The notes: generated by a model from the letters alone, not told the origin. Positions 44,039 to 53,774 are shown, counted from the stretch's first letter. The stretch: 64,000 nucleotides of DNA from Polaribacter sejongensis (GCF_038024065.1 NZ_CP150667.1:1364001-1428000), one strand, 5' to 3'. Translations and numbers: made by a program.

Positions 44039-44641
44039 ATGTTACAGAAACAAAAGTCGGAATTTACAAAACAATTAATTCTCGATGAATCCTTTAAATT
44101 ATTTTATAAAGACGGTTTTAAAACAACTAGTGTCGATAAAATAATGGTAAAAACTCAACTTACCAAAGGTGCTTTCTATCATCATTACAAAAATAAAAAA
44201 GAATTAGGTCTTGCTGTTATCAAACTTAAAATTCAAAAAAGAGTTTATGAAGGAATGATCTCTCCTCTCTACAACCCTGGCAATGCCATAGATATTTTAA
44301 AACAGACTTTTTTAGACAGAATTAAATCTTTCCCTTTAGATGAAAAGCAATCTGGCTGTCCAATGAATAACTTTATAAATGAAGTTGGAGACTCTGAAAA
44401 AATCTATCAAATTGCTTTAAAGAATATTGTTGAAGAATGGAAATCTGCATTGATACATTTAATTGAAAGAGGAAAAAAAGAAAATAGTATTCTACAATCC
44501 ATTTCTAGTGAGGCTACAGCTATTTATTTAATTAGTGCTTTTGAAGGCATTAGAGGAATACGAAAGCTATATGACAACGATTATATTCTTGACCAATATA
44601 CATTTGGTTTATCAGCCTATATCAATCAAATTAAAGTCTGA
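44039..44641 (+). CDS. TetR-family transcriptional regulator
   Basis: 200 aa. The N-terminal helix-turn-helix (ILDESFKLFYKDGFKTTSVD, then TQLTKGAFYHHYKNKKELG) is that of TetR proteins. The C-terminal ligand domain is of the TetR_C_16-like form (GCPMNNFINEVGDS, EATAIYLISAFEGIRGIRKL). It probably represses itself and the SDR gene 58 bp downstream, given palindromes before both genes. Confidence 0.93.
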   Translation: MLQKQKSEFTKQLILDESFKLFYKDGFKTTSVDKIMVKTQLTKGAFYHHYKNKKELGLAVIKLKIQKRVYEGMISPLYNPGNAIDILKQTFLDRIKSFPLDEKQSGCPMNNFINEVGDSEKIYQIALKNIVEEWKSALIHLIERGKKENSILQSISSEATAIYLISAFEGIRGIRKLYDNDYILDQYTFGLSAYINQIKV

Positions 44642-44659
44642 TTTATTTTCATGAAAAAC

Positions 44660-44672
44660 ATACCCATAGTAT
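44660..44672. promoter_or_regulatory. Second operator-like site before the SDR gene
   Basis: ATACCCATAGTAT shares the ATAC...TAGTAT ends of the palindrome at 44006, 27 bp before the SDR start. One base shorter and imperfect. Confidence 0.35.
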
Positions 44673-44699
44673 CTTTTAATTAATAAAAAATTAAAAAAA

Positions 44700-45434
44700 A
44701 TGAAACTAAAAAATAAAGTAGCTATTATAACAGGTTCCTCTAAAGGAATCGGGAAAGAGATTGCAATATTATTCGCAGAAAATAAGGCTAAAGTAATTGT
44801 AAATTACTCTAGCAGTGAAGCTGAAGCGAATGAGACCGTAAAAACGATCATCGCCAACGGCGGAGAAGCAATAGCAATAAAAGCAGATGTTAGTATCAGA
44901 AAAGAAGTAACACATCTATTTGATAAAACCATTGAGGTCTATGGCAAAATAGATGTGTTAGTTAACAATGCAGGTGTTATGAAATCTAAGAAATTAAAAG
45001 ACATTACCGAACAAGATTTCGACATCCATTTTAACGTAAATGTAAAAGGGTTGTATAATACTTTACAAGAAGCAGAAAGTAAGCTTGCTGATAATGGTAA
45101 TATCATTAACATCTCTTCTAGTACCGTAAAATTAATGTTACCAACATACGCCATTTATTCTGCAACAAAAGCTGCGGTAGAACAAATATCACGTGTATTT
45201 TCTAAAGAAATCGGTAGAGGAATTTCTGTAAATGCATTAGCTCCTGGCCCAACTGAAACAGAATTATTTTTAGAAGGAAAATCAACAGAATTTATAGAAC
45301 AATTAAGTTCTATGAATGCTTTTAACAGATTAGCAAAACCTATAGATATTGCTAGAGTCGCATTATTTTTAGCAAGCGATGATTCTAAATGGGTTTCTGG
45401 TCAAGTTATTGGTGCAAATGGCGCTATGGTATAA
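44700..45434 (+). CDS. Short-chain dehydrogenase/reductase
   Basis: 244 aa classical SDR. Cofactor motif ITGSSKGIGKE (TGxxxGxG), NNAGVM, catalytic Ser in IINISSSTVK and YxxxK in YAIYSATKAAVEQ, then NALAPGPTETE. The basic/Ser residues after the Gly motif suggest NADPH. Substrate unknown. It is paired with the TetR regulator, so probably induced by a xenobiotic or aldehyde. Confidence 0.93.
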   Translation: MKLKNKVAIITGSSKGIGKEIAILFAENKAKVIVNYSSSEAEANETVKTIIANGGEAIAIKADVSIRKEVTHLFDKTIEVYGKIDVLVNNAGVMKSKKLKDITEQDFDIHFNVNVKGLYNTLQEAESKLADNGNIINISSSTVKLMLPTYAIYSATKAAVEQISRVFSKEIGRGISVNALAPGPTETELFLEGKSTEFIEQLSSMNAFNRLAKPIDIARVALFLASDDSKWVSGQVIGANGAMV

Positions 45435-45439
45435 AATAA

Positions 45440-46141
45440 TTAAAATTCAATTAATCCCCCGCTTTTTAATTCAATTGGCTGCTTATTTTGTTCAAACAAA
45501 CGAGCAGTCAATTTACCTCTTAAAAAAACAGCTTCATCTACCACTTCTAACCAACTTCCTTCACGTAAGCCCAAAACAGCAGCTTCGTTAAAAACATGAA
45601 ATTCTTTGATACGCGTTTCTCTCGTTTCTCCCATGTGAGTAGAACCTTCAATAGGATCTAGATAATGCGCATTTATATTAAAAGGAATGCAACCTAAAGT
45701 TGTAAAACTTGGTGGGTACACAATTGGCATATCATTGGTGTTCTTCATGTTTAAACCACAAATATTACTTCCGGCACTTGTGCCTAAATACGGTGTACCA
45801 TTATCTAACACTTGCTTTAACGTTGATAATACATCATTTTTGTACAATTGATTCACCAACTCAAAGGTGTTTCCTCCTCCTGTAAAAATACCTTCAGAAT
45901 CCTGAATTGCTTCCTTAGCATTTTCAAATTCGTGAATACCTTTTACATCAATATTAATAGTAGAAAAAGCATTTTTTGCTGTTGTAGTATAATCGTCATA
46001 ACTAATTCCGCTTGGTCTTGCATACGGAATAAATAGTAATTGTTTTACTCCGTTAAAATGTGTTTTTAGAGTAGGTAATAAATATTCTAAATAGCTACTT
46101 CCGTGTACTGTTGATGTACTTGCAATAATCATTTTTTTCAT
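45440..46141 (-). CDS. pepE: Peptidase E (alpha-aspartyl dipeptidase, S51)
   Basis: 233 aa. Catalytic Ser in YLGTSAGSNICG. The N-terminus MIIASTSTVHGSSYLEYLLP, FIPYARPSGISYDDY, GIFTGGGNTFELV and NINAHYLDPIEGSTHMGE follow the S51 pattern. It hydrolyses N-terminal Asp dipeptides in the cytoplasm. It converges on the SDR gene with a 5-bp gap and no terminator between. Confidence 0.93.
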   Translation of the reverse strand: MKKMIIASTSTVHGSSYLEYLLPTLKTHFNGVKQLLFIPYARPSGISYDDYTTTAKNAFSTINIDVKGIHEFENAKEAIQDSEGIFTGGGNTFELVNQLYKNDVLSTLKQVLDNGTPYLGTSAGSNICGLNMKNTNDMPIVYPPSFTTLGCIPFNINAHYLDPIEGSTHMGETRETRIKEFHVFNEAAVLGLREGSWLEVVDEAVFLRGKLTARLFEQNKQPIELKSGGLIEF

Positions 46142-46145
46142 AGTC

Positions 46146-46153
46146 CAAAAATA
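46146..46153 (-). promoter_or_regulatory. -7 element 4 nt before pepE
   Basis: Minus-strand TATTTTTG, then GACT and the ATG at 46141; predicts a leaderless transcript and supports this start over the in-frame Met codon 4. Confidence 0.5.
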
Positions 46154-46234
46154 AGAATTTAACTATTCATTTTAACACAAGTTTACAATTCTCTTAATAG
46201 AGTTTTAAGACACGTATTTCTTTACTTTGTATTA

Positions 46235-47017
46235 ATGTCAAAAGCAATTACTTTTCTTGCCTTTTTTATAAGTTTTCTATCCTTAGAAGCTCAAGAAAAA
46301 AGAACGAACCTAACTGGTAAAACTGTCTTAGATAGTTTGACTATTCCAGATGTTCATATCATTAACCAGAATACAAGTAGTGGTACGATTACCAATACCA
46401 ATGGTTTTTTTGAAATACCAGTTAAAGTAGGTGATACTTTATATTACTCTCATTTAAAATATATAGACAAGCATATTGTTATTACAGACAAAATGCTTTC
46501 AACTAAAAAAATAAGCATTCCATTAGAAGAAGAAACGGTTGTTTTAAAAGAAATGGTACTAGAGAAACAACGTAGTATTTTTTACCAAGATCCAGAAATA
46601 CTTCCTAATAATGGTATCGTCGTAGACGCAAAAGCCTTAAATTTACCTTATGCTAATGTAAAAGCAAAGGAAGATAAATCTATCGTAAAATTTCAATCTG
46701 GAGCTTCTGTTAATTTAGACAATTTAATAAATATATTAAACGGAAATGCAAAAAGGGAAAAACAACTAAAGGAGATGGCTTTAGAAGATACTGAACTTAA
46801 AAAGGTAAGAGACTATTTTACGGATGACTTTTTTATTACAGACTTAAAAATTGAAAAAATCTATATCAATCAGTTTTTAAATGACTGTATTGATAAAAAT
46901 ATAATTCGCGTATTTAAGAGAGAAAACAAATTAGATGTGCTAAACTTATTAATGAGGGAAAGCAAACTATTTCCTAAACGAGTAGTTGAGGAAGAACTAT
47001 ATTTAACAAACCAATAA
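46235..47017 (+). CDS. Secreted CarboxypepD_reg-like protein (first of three tandem paralogues)
   Basis: 260 aa: signal peptide (cleavage near EAQEK), then a beta-sandwich of the carboxypeptidase regulatory-like type (TGKTVLDSLTIPDVHIINQN, TITNTNGFFEIPVKVGDTL, YYSHLKYIDKHIVITDKML). A charged helical tail follows. Such domains are found at the N-terminus of TonB-dependent receptors but also alone. It lies 12 bp before the second paralogue; the tail differs, so they diverged some time ago. Confidence 0.82.
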   Translation: MSKAITFLAFFISFLSLEAQEKRTNLTGKTVLDSLTIPDVHIINQNTSSGTITNTNGFFEIPVKVGDTLYYSHLKYIDKHIVITDKMLSTKKISIPLEEETVVLKEMVLEKQRSIFYQDPEILPNNGIVVDAKALNLPYANVKAKEDKSIVKFQSGASVNLDNLINILNGNAKREKQLKEMALEDTELKKVRDYFTDDFFITDLKIEKIYINQFLNDCIDKNIIRVFKRENKLDVLNLLMRESKLFPKRVVEEELYLTNQ

Positions 47018-47029
47018 TAACCCTATTGA

Positions 47030-47842
47030 ATGGAAAAAAAACTACTTACTATTTTTTTATTTGTTATAACACTCCCCTCTTTGTCTCAAAATAATGGGAC
47101 GTTAATTTCTAGTAGAATTTTAGATTCTCTTGGCATTGTAAAAAACGCCAATATTATCAATCTAAATACCAATCAAGGTACATTTTCTTCGGATGCTGGG
47201 CGTTTTCAAATCTATGCTAAAAAAGGAGATACTTTAAGAATTTCATCCATCCAACACATCACCCAAAGGATAAAGATTACTCAGCAAATTATAGAAAATA
47301 AAGCGCTTATTGTTATACTAAAACCAAATACCTATGTTTTGGATGCATTCGAATTAAAAAGACATGACTTAATCGGTAGATTGGCGGTAGATGTTAAGAG
47401 TATACCTACTGAAGAAAAATACGCTTTATTAAAAAGTAATATGGATTTTTCTAATGTAGACTTCTCGTTGAAAGACCATAGAATTGATGCAAATGACAGA
47501 GCAAAATCTAAAGTAGTAAATACGGTTGCTAATTCTTATTCAGGAATTGATGCAGCAGGACTGATAGGTGGACTTTTTTCTTCTAAAAAATTCGAAAAAT
47601 CAAGATTACTTGATGCAAAGTTAGATCGTAAAAGAGCATTGGGAAACAAAATATTACTAGAACTTGGTGAAGATTTCTTCTTTGAAAAATTAAAAATCCC
47701 TAAGGAGAAGTATCATCATTTTTTAGATTATTGTGATTATTTAGATCTCGATAAAATATATAACGAAAATAAAGTTTTAAAACTTATAGAAATATTTCAG
47801 AAAGAAAGTATCCCGTATTTAGAAATCATAAAAGAAGAATAA
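47030..47842 (+). CDS. Secreted CarboxypepD_reg-like protein (second paralogue)
   Basis: 270 aa: signal peptide ending near SLSQN, then the same beta-sandwich (SRILDSLGIVKNANIINLNT, FSSDAGRFQIYAKKGDTLRI). A DAFELKRHDLIGRLAVDVK link leads to a tail with a conserved FFFEKLKIPKEKYHHFLDYC block and a KLIEIFQKESIPYLEIIKEE end. Very similar to the third paralogue across its whole length. Function unknown. Confidence 0.82.
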   Translation: MEKKLLTIFLFVITLPSLSQNNGTLISSRILDSLGIVKNANIINLNTNQGTFSSDAGRFQIYAKKGDTLRISSIQHITQRIKITQQIIENKALIVILKPNTYVLDAFELKRHDLIGRLAVDVKSIPTEEKYALLKSNMDFSNVDFSLKDHRIDANDRAKSKVVNTVANSYSGIDAAGLIGGLFSSKKFEKSRLLDAKLDRKRALGNKILLELGEDFFFEKLKIPKEKYHHFLDYCDYLDLDKIYNENKVLKLIEIFQKESIPYLEIIKEE

Positions 47843-47853
47843 AACAGGCGTGC

Positions 47854-48650
47854 ATGGAAAAAAATCTACTTCAATTTTTATTATTTTTTGTAACATGCAC
47901 CTCTTTATCTCAAGAAAGACAAACCTTAATTTCCGGTAAAGTTGTAGACTCTTTAGGTACTGTCAAAAACGTAAACATCATTAACCTAAAGACTAATAAA
48001 GGTACTTTTTCTTCGGATGATGGCGTGTTTAAAATCTATGCTAAAGAAGGAGATTCTTTACAAATTTCCTCTGTGCAGCACATTACCCGGAAACTTAGAA
48101 TAAGCAAAGAGATTATCAACAATAAATTTATGACCATTAGATTGGGAACAAATACGTTTGTTTTAGATGAATTTGAATTAAAAAAACATCATTTAATAGG
48201 AAGATTAGGTGTCATATAAAAGATGTACCAACAGATAGAAAAGATTCTTTGTTACAAAAGACCTTAGATTTTTCTAAAATCGATTTTAAACTCATAGACA
48301 CAAGAATTGATGCTAACATAAGAATGAAGCCTCCAATTGTTAACACAGTTGCAAATTCATTTGGTGGTGGTGGTGGTGGCAGCGCTTCAATTCCTTTTAA
48401 ATTTAAAGATTTACTATTACGTAAAGAGTTGAACCGTAAACAAGCTGTTCCAGATAAAATACTCATAGAACTTGGTGAACCATTTTTCTTTGAAGAATTA
48501 AAAATCCCAAAAGACAATTACTTTCATTTTCTAGACTACTGTAATCCTTTAGATATAGAACGTCTTCACAAAGAAAGTAATCTTTTAGAACTCATCAAAA
48601 TATTTCAGAAAGAAAGTGTGCCTTATTTACAAATCATAAAAAAAGAGTAA
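47854..48650 (+). pseudogene. Third CarboxypepD_reg-like paralogue, frameshifted
   Basis: Frame 1 (47854-48219) matches paralogue 2 up to ELKKHHLIGRLGV, then stops at TAA. Frame 2 resumes with IKDVPTDRKDSLLQKTLDFS (equivalent to VKSIPTEEKYALLKSNMDFS) and runs to 48650, ending SVPYLQIIKKE. One base is missing near 48214 compared with paralogue 2 (GTC-ATATAAA for an expected GTCGAT-type codon). The second half contains an added poly-Gly stretch (GGGGGGS). Either a true frameshift or a sequencing error. Confidence 0.8.
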
Positions 48651-48679
48651 ATTGGCAGAATAATTGTTTTAAAACCAGC

Positions 48680-49177
48680 ATGAATACTAAAAAATCTATT
48701 TTACTTTTATTAATAATTCCGCTTCTCTCCTTCTCTACTCACAAATATTATCTGAGCCTCACTCAAATTGAATATAGAAGTGAATTACAAGCTGTTCAGA
48801 TAACAATTAATGTTTTTATGGACGATATTGAGCTCGCCCTAAACAAAGACTACAACATTGATTTACAACTAACCACAAAGAAAGAATTAAAAGATAATGA
48901 TGTTTATTTTATAAAATATTTAAACAAAAAATTACACCTAAAAGTTGATGGTGTATCTAGAGACTTTAATTACATCGGTAAAGAATATGATGGTGATTTA
49001 GTTTACTTTTATCTAGAAATAGAAGATGTTAAGGAACTCAAAAACATAGAAGTCACCAATAAAATATTGACAAATCACTTTCCAAAACAAGAAAATTTAA
49101 TCAAATCTAAAGTTGGCAAAAAGCACAAAAGTCTTCTGCTAAATGCTAAAAATGATAAAGGTTTGTTAAAATTTTAA
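48680..49177 (+). CDS. DUF6702-like secreted protein
   Basis: 165 aa, signal peptide MNTKKSILLLLIIPLLSFST, then HKYYLSLTQIEYRSELQAVQ, VFMDDIELALNKDYNIDL, YLNKKLHLKVDGVSRDFNYI and FPKQENLIKSKVGKKHKSLL. This is the conserved flavobacterial protein that usually sits beside M1 peptidase and CarboxypepD_reg genes; DUF6702 from memory. Extracytoplasmic; role unknown. Confidence 0.75.
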   Translation: MNTKKSILLLLIIPLLSFSTHKYYLSLTQIEYRSELQAVQITINVFMDDIELALNKDYNIDLQLTTKKELKDNDVYFIKYLNKKLHLKVDGVSRDFNYIGKEYDGDLVYFYLEIEDVKELKNIEVTNKILTNHFPKQENLIKSKVGKKHKSLLLNAKNDKGLLKF

Positions 49178-49238
49178 CTCTTTTTAACTTTTTCTCCTAC
49201 TAATCCTTAATTTGTAGGCAAATTAAACTCAGGCATAC

Positions 49239-51368
49239 ATGAAAAAAATTACACTACTCTTATTGAGCATTTTTTTTGTTGGGACCGCTACATTCTCCCA
49301 AGAAAAAATAACAAAACAAGGTCATACCAACCAGAACAAGTTTAAACAACTTAAAGATGAATTAGCAACTCCAAATAGTCAAAGAACTGCTTCTGGTGCT
49401 CCAGGTGTAAATTACACGCAGCAAAAGGTAGATTATGTAATGGACATTGTTTTAGATGATGAAAATGAAAAAATAATAGGTAACGAGACCATTACATATC
49501 ATAATAACTCTAAAGATGAATTGGAGTATTTATGGGTACAACTAGATCAAAATGTAAGAGCTAAAGATTCTAAATCACCAGATATTCAGCCTAATAAAAT
49601 TTCAAAAAGTATTACTAAAAGCACATTTGAAAGTACTTATAATTCAGAACCTTTTGATGGTGGATTTAAAGTTACGAGTGTTACCAATACAGATGGTAGC
49701 AACTTATCACACACCATTAACCAAACAATGATGCGTATTAACTTAGCAAAACCTTTGGCTTCTGGAGAAACTTTTTCTTTTAAAATTGATTGGTGGTACA
49801 ACATCAATAATCACAGAACTCAAGGTGGTAGATCTGGTTTTGAACATTTTACAGAAAATGATAATAACAATTATGTAATTGCTCAATTTTATCCAAGATT
49901 GTGCGTGTATGATAATGTAGAAGGTTGGCAAAATGGTCAATTTTGGGGAAGAAGTGAATTTGCTTTAGAATTTGGAGATTTTACAGTAAATATTACCACT
50001 CCTAAAGATCACATGTTAGGAGCAACTGGAGTTTTACAGAATGAAAGTGATGTTTTTACAAAAACAGAGTTAAAAAGATTTGCTAAGGCTAAACAAACAT
50101 TTGATACCCCTGTTGTTATTAGAACTCAAAAAGAAGCTACTAAAATAGAAAAAAGTAAATCTAAAGAAACAAAAACTTGGAAATTTGTTGCCAAAAACGT
50201 TCGTGATTATGCTTTTGCTAGTTCAAGGAAATTTATTTGGGACGCAATGGCAGTAGATATTAACGGTAAAACGGTAATGGCACATTCTTTATATTCTAAA
50301 GAAGCAAATCCTTTATACGGAGACCATTCTACGAAAGCAGTTGCACAAACATTAAAAACATATTCTAACTATACATTCGATTATCCGTATCACAAAGCAA
50401 TTTCTGTAGACGGACAAATGGGAATGGAGTATCCACAAATTTGTTTCAATCCGGGGAGACCAGATTTAGCAGACGGTGGTTATTCTGACAGAGTAAAATA
50501 CAGAATGATAAAAGTAACCATACATGAAGTTGGACATAACTTTTTTCCTATGATTGTAAATTCTGATGAAAGACAATGGACTTGGATGGATGAAGGTTTA
50601 AACTCTTACATGGAAATGTTAGCGGAATTAGCATACGATAAAAATTTTCCGATTGTTAGAGGATATCCGAAAAATATTGTAAAATATATGGCTGGAGATC
50701 AATCTAAAATTGCACCAATTATGTCTAAAGGAGACCATGTGTATGAATTTGGAAACAATGCATACGGTAAACCTGCAACTGCTTTATGGATTTTAAGAGA
50801 AACTATAATGGGACATGAATTATTTGATCATGCTTTTAAAACCTATTCTAAAAGATGGATGTTTAAACACCCAACACCTGCAGATTTCTTTAGAACAATG
50901 GAAGATGCTTCTGGTGTAGATTTAGACTGGTTTTGGAGAGGTTGGTTTTACACAACAGATGTTACAGACATTGGTATTAAAGGTGTAAAGAAATTTCATA
51001 CAAAAGAAAATGAAGATAATGTAGATTTTATTGAAGACACAACTACAGGATTAGCTTTTGGAAATGCTAAAAGTAAAGACTCTAAATTTCATTATGAAAT
51101 TACTTACAATAAACCAGGCGGATTGGTAATGCCAATTATTGTAGAATTTACCTATAAAGATAGTACTACAGAAAGAAAAGTATATCCTGCACAAATTTGG
51201 AGACTTAATGACAAAGAAATAACGAAAGTATTTTCTACGACAAAAGAGGTAACTAAAATTACCATAGATCCAGATTTAGAAACTGCAGATGTAGACACTT
51301 CTAACAATAGCTGGCCAAAAGAAACAAACAATAAGTTTGATAAATTTAAAAGCAACATAAAAGGATAA
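49239..51368 (+). CDS. M1-family metallopeptidase (first of tandem pair)
   Basis: 709 aa, signal peptide (MKKITLLLLSIFFVGTATFS). Gluzincin motif HEVGHNFF with His429 and His433, and Glu in WMDEGLNSY as third zinc ligand. The N-terminal beta domain (VDYVMDIVLDDENEKIIGNE) and a catalytic-domain insert follow aminopeptidase-N relatives. The exopeptidase GAMEN-like motif reads GQMGMEYPQICF. It probably degrades peptides in the periplasm. It is a close paralogue of the next gene. Confidence 0.93.
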   Translation: MKKITLLLLSIFFVGTATFSQEKITKQGHTNQNKFKQLKDELATPNSQRTASGAPGVNYTQQKVDYVMDIVLDDENEKIIGNETITYHNNSKDELEYLWVQLDQNVRAKDSKSPDIQPNKISKSITKSTFESTYNSEPFDGGFKVTSVTNTDGSNLSHTINQTMMRINLAKPLASGETFSFKIDWWYNINNHRTQGGRSGFEHFTENDNNNYVIAQFYPRLCVYDNVEGWQNGQFWGRSEFALEFGDFTVNITTPKDHMLGATGVLQNESDVFTKTELKRFAKAKQTFDTPVVIRTQKEATKIEKSKSKETKTWKFVAKNVRDYAFASSRKFIWDAMAVDINGKTVMAHSLYSKEANPLYGDHSTKAVAQTLKTYSNYTFDYPYHKAISVDGQMGMEYPQICFNPGRPDLADGGYSDRVKYRMIKVTIHEVGHNFFPMIVNSDERQWTWMDEGLNSYMEMLAELAYDKNFPIVRGYPKNIVKYMAGDQSKIAPIMSKGDHVYEFGNNAYGKPATALWILRETIMGHELFDHAFKTYSKRWMFKHPTPADFFRTMEDASGVDLDWFWRGWFYTTDVTDIGIKGVKKFHTKENEDNVDFIEDTTTGLAFGNAKSKDSKFHYEITYNKPGGLVMPIIVEFTYKDSTTERKVYPAQIWRLNDKEITKVFSTTKEVTKITIDPDLETADVDTSNNSWPKETNNKFDKFKSNIKG

Positions 51369-51385
51369 CAAAAAGCACTTTAATT

Positions 51386-51417
51386 AAAGCGATATGGCAG
51401 CATATCGCTTTTTTTTA
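51386..51417 (+). terminator. Terminator between the M1 genes
   Basis: AAAGCGATATG (51386-51396), loop GCAG, CATATCGCTTT (51401-51411), then a T-run. The paralogues are therefore separately transcribed. Confidence 0.85.
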
Positions 51418-51503
51418 TAAAAATTTGTTAAAGTTTTAACTTTTTTTAACAGATATGCTACTATATTATTAGCTTAGCTCACTATTTAATTCAAATAACT
51501 CAA

Positions 51504-53720
51504 ATGAAAAAAATTTCTTTATTAGTTTTCTCTTTATTCTTTTTAGTTGCTACAAACTTTGGCCAAGAAAGAAGAAGAAGAGCAGAAACTCAAAAAACAG
51601 AGACACAACAAGGGCACACAGACCAAAACAAATTTAGACAACTAAAAGACGTTTTGGCAACTCCTAATGATCAACATGCTGCTTCTGGTGCACCAGGAAG
51701 TCAATACACGCAACAAAAAGTTGATTATGTAATGGACATTCGTTTAGAAGAAAGCACTAACAAAATTTATGGAGATGAAACAATTACGTATCACAATAAC
51801 TCTAAAGATCAATTAGAGTATTTATGGGTACAATTAGATCAAAACATGAGAGCAGATGATTCTAAAACACCTTTGGCTAAATCTACAGGTGCAACTCCTT
51901 TTATAACTCCAGAGAATTTCCAAAAAGACTTTATGAATGAAGGGAAAGGTTTTGGATTTAATATTGAAGAAGTAGAAAGTAATGGTAAACCTTTATCACA
52001 CTTTATCAACAGAACCATGATGCGTATTAATTTACCAAAACCATTGGCTTCTGGAGATACTTTTAAATTTAGTATTAAATGGAATTATAAAATAAACGAT
52101 ATTAATAAAGATGGTGGACGTTCTGGTTTAGAAACTTTCCCTGACGGAAACAACAACTATACTATTGCACAATTCTTTCCAAGATTAGCGGTATATAACA
52201 ATGTAGAAGGATGGCAAAATATGCAATTCTGGGGTCGTAGTGAATTTGCGTTAGAGTTTGGAGACTATGAAGTAAATATAACAGTACCTGCAGATCATAT
52301 TGTAGATGCAACTGGTGATTTACAAAATGAAAAAAATGTGTTAACGAAGACACAACGTAATCGTTGGGAAAAAGCAAGAAAAACTTTTGATACCCCAGTA
52401 ATGATTGTTACACAGGCCGAAGCTGAAGAAGCAGAAAAAGGACGTGCTACCAAAACAAAAACTTGGACATTTAAAGCTGAAAAAGTTAGAGATTTTGCTT
52501 TCGCATCTTCTAGAAAATATATTTGGGATGCTATGGCTACCAACATAAATGGGAAAACAGTAATGGCCGTTTCTTTATATCCTAAAGAAGGAAATCCTTT
52601 ATGGGAAGAGCACTCTACAAGAGCAGTTGCACATACATTAATTGAATATTCTAAATTAACGTTTGACTATCCATATTCTAAAGCAATTTCTGTACACTCA
52701 GAAAGACAAGGAATGGAATACCCAATGATTTGTTTCAACTTTGGTCGTCCTAATCCTGATGGAACCTATTCTGATAGAACAAAAAAAGGAATGATTGGAG
52801 TAATTGTTCATGAAGTAGGACATAACTTTTTCCCGATGATTGTAAATTCTGATGAAAGACAATGGACTTGGATGGATGAAGGTTTAAACTCTTTTGTAGA
52901 AATATTGGCAGAATTTTCATATGATTATGACTTATTTTCAAAAAATCCGGCTAAAGAAATAACAAGATATATGGGCGGAGACCAAAGTAACATCTCTCCT
53001 ATTATGTCTCAAGGAGATTACGTAAAGCAATTTGGACCAAACGCATATACAAAACCTGCAGCGGCTTTATACATCTTACGTACTACTATTATGGGACCAG
53101 AATTATTTGACCACGCATTTAGAACCTATTCGCAAAGATGGATGTTCAAACACCCAACACCTTCTGACTTCTTTAGAACAATGGAAGATGCTTCTGCAAT
53201 GGATTTAGATTGGTTTTGGAGAGGTTGGTTCTATACTACAGATGTAACTGACATAGGTATTAAAGAAGTAAAACCTTTATACTTAACAGACAAACCTAAT
53301 GAAAGAGTTGCCAAATTAAAAGAACAATACAAGCAATATTTTGATGGTTTAGGAGAATTAGTTTACATCACAGATAAGAAAGAAGATGCTAATGCAAAAG
53401 CAATGGATGCTCACGTAAATGGTAAAGAAGTTCCTTCATATTTATATGCAGTAGAATTTGAAAAACCAGGAGGTTTAGTAATGCCAATTATTGTAGGATT
53501 GACCTATGCAGATGGTACTACAGATAAACAAACATTTCCTGCACAGATTTGGATGAAAAATGACACTAGTGCTAAAAGAGTTTTTTCTTCTACTAAAGAA
53601 ATTACAAGCATAACAGTAGATCCAGACTTTGAAACTGCAGATGTAGATACTTCTAACAATAGCTGGCCTAAAAAAGAAGCTAATGAGTTTGATAAATTCA
53701 AAAAGAAAGTAAATCAATAG
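51504..53720 (+). CDS. M1-family metallopeptidase (second of tandem pair)
   Basis: 738 aa, signal peptide ending near NFGQE. Zinc motif HEVGHNFF (His436, His440), third ligand Glu in WMDEGLNSF, and RQGMEYPMICFNFG. It differs from its neighbour by an insert near residues 595-650 (ERVAKLKEQYKQYFDGLGEL and following). Otherwise it matches it closely along the length. The tandem duplication suggests a split in substrate or expression. Confidence 0.93.
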   Translation: MKKISLLVFSLFFLVATNFGQERRRRAETQKTETQQGHTDQNKFRQLKDVLATPNDQHAASGAPGSQYTQQKVDYVMDIRLEESTNKIYGDETITYHNNSKDQLEYLWVQLDQNMRADDSKTPLAKSTGATPFITPENFQKDFMNEGKGFGFNIEEVESNGKPLSHFINRTMMRINLPKPLASGDTFKFSIKWNYKINDINKDGGRSGLETFPDGNNNYTIAQFFPRLAVYNNVEGWQNMQFWGRSEFALEFGDYEVNITVPADHIVDATGDLQNEKNVLTKTQRNRWEKARKTFDTPVMIVTQAEAEEAEKGRATKTKTWTFKAEKVRDFAFASSRKYIWDAMATNINGKTVMAVSLYPKEGNPLWEEHSTRAVAHTLIEYSKLTFDYPYSKAISVHSERQGMEYPMICFNFGRPNPDGTYSDRTKKGMIGVIVHEVGHNFFPMIVNSDERQWTWMDEGLNSFVEILAEFSYDYDLFSKNPAKEITRYMGGDQSNISPIMSQGDYVKQFGPNAYTKPAAALYILRTTIMGPELFDHAFRTYSQRWMFKHPTPSDFFRTMEDASAMDLDWFWRGWFYTTDVTDIGIKEVKPLYLTDKPNERVAKLKEQYKQYFDGLGELVYITDKKEDANAKAMDAHVNGKEVPSYLYAVEFEKPGGLVMPIIVGLTYADGTTDKQTFPAQIWMKNDTSAKRVFSSTKEITSITVDPDFETADVDTSNNSWPKKEANEFDKFKKKVNQ

Positions 53721-53744
53721 GTAATTTAGTACTTATTCTCTTTT

Positions 53745-53774
53745 AAAAGCCTCACAGTTGTGAGGCTTTTTTTA
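53745..53774 (+). terminator. Terminator after the second M1 gene
   Basis: AAAAGCCTCACA, loop GT, TGTGAGGCTTTT (53759-53770), then T-run. Confidence 0.85.
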
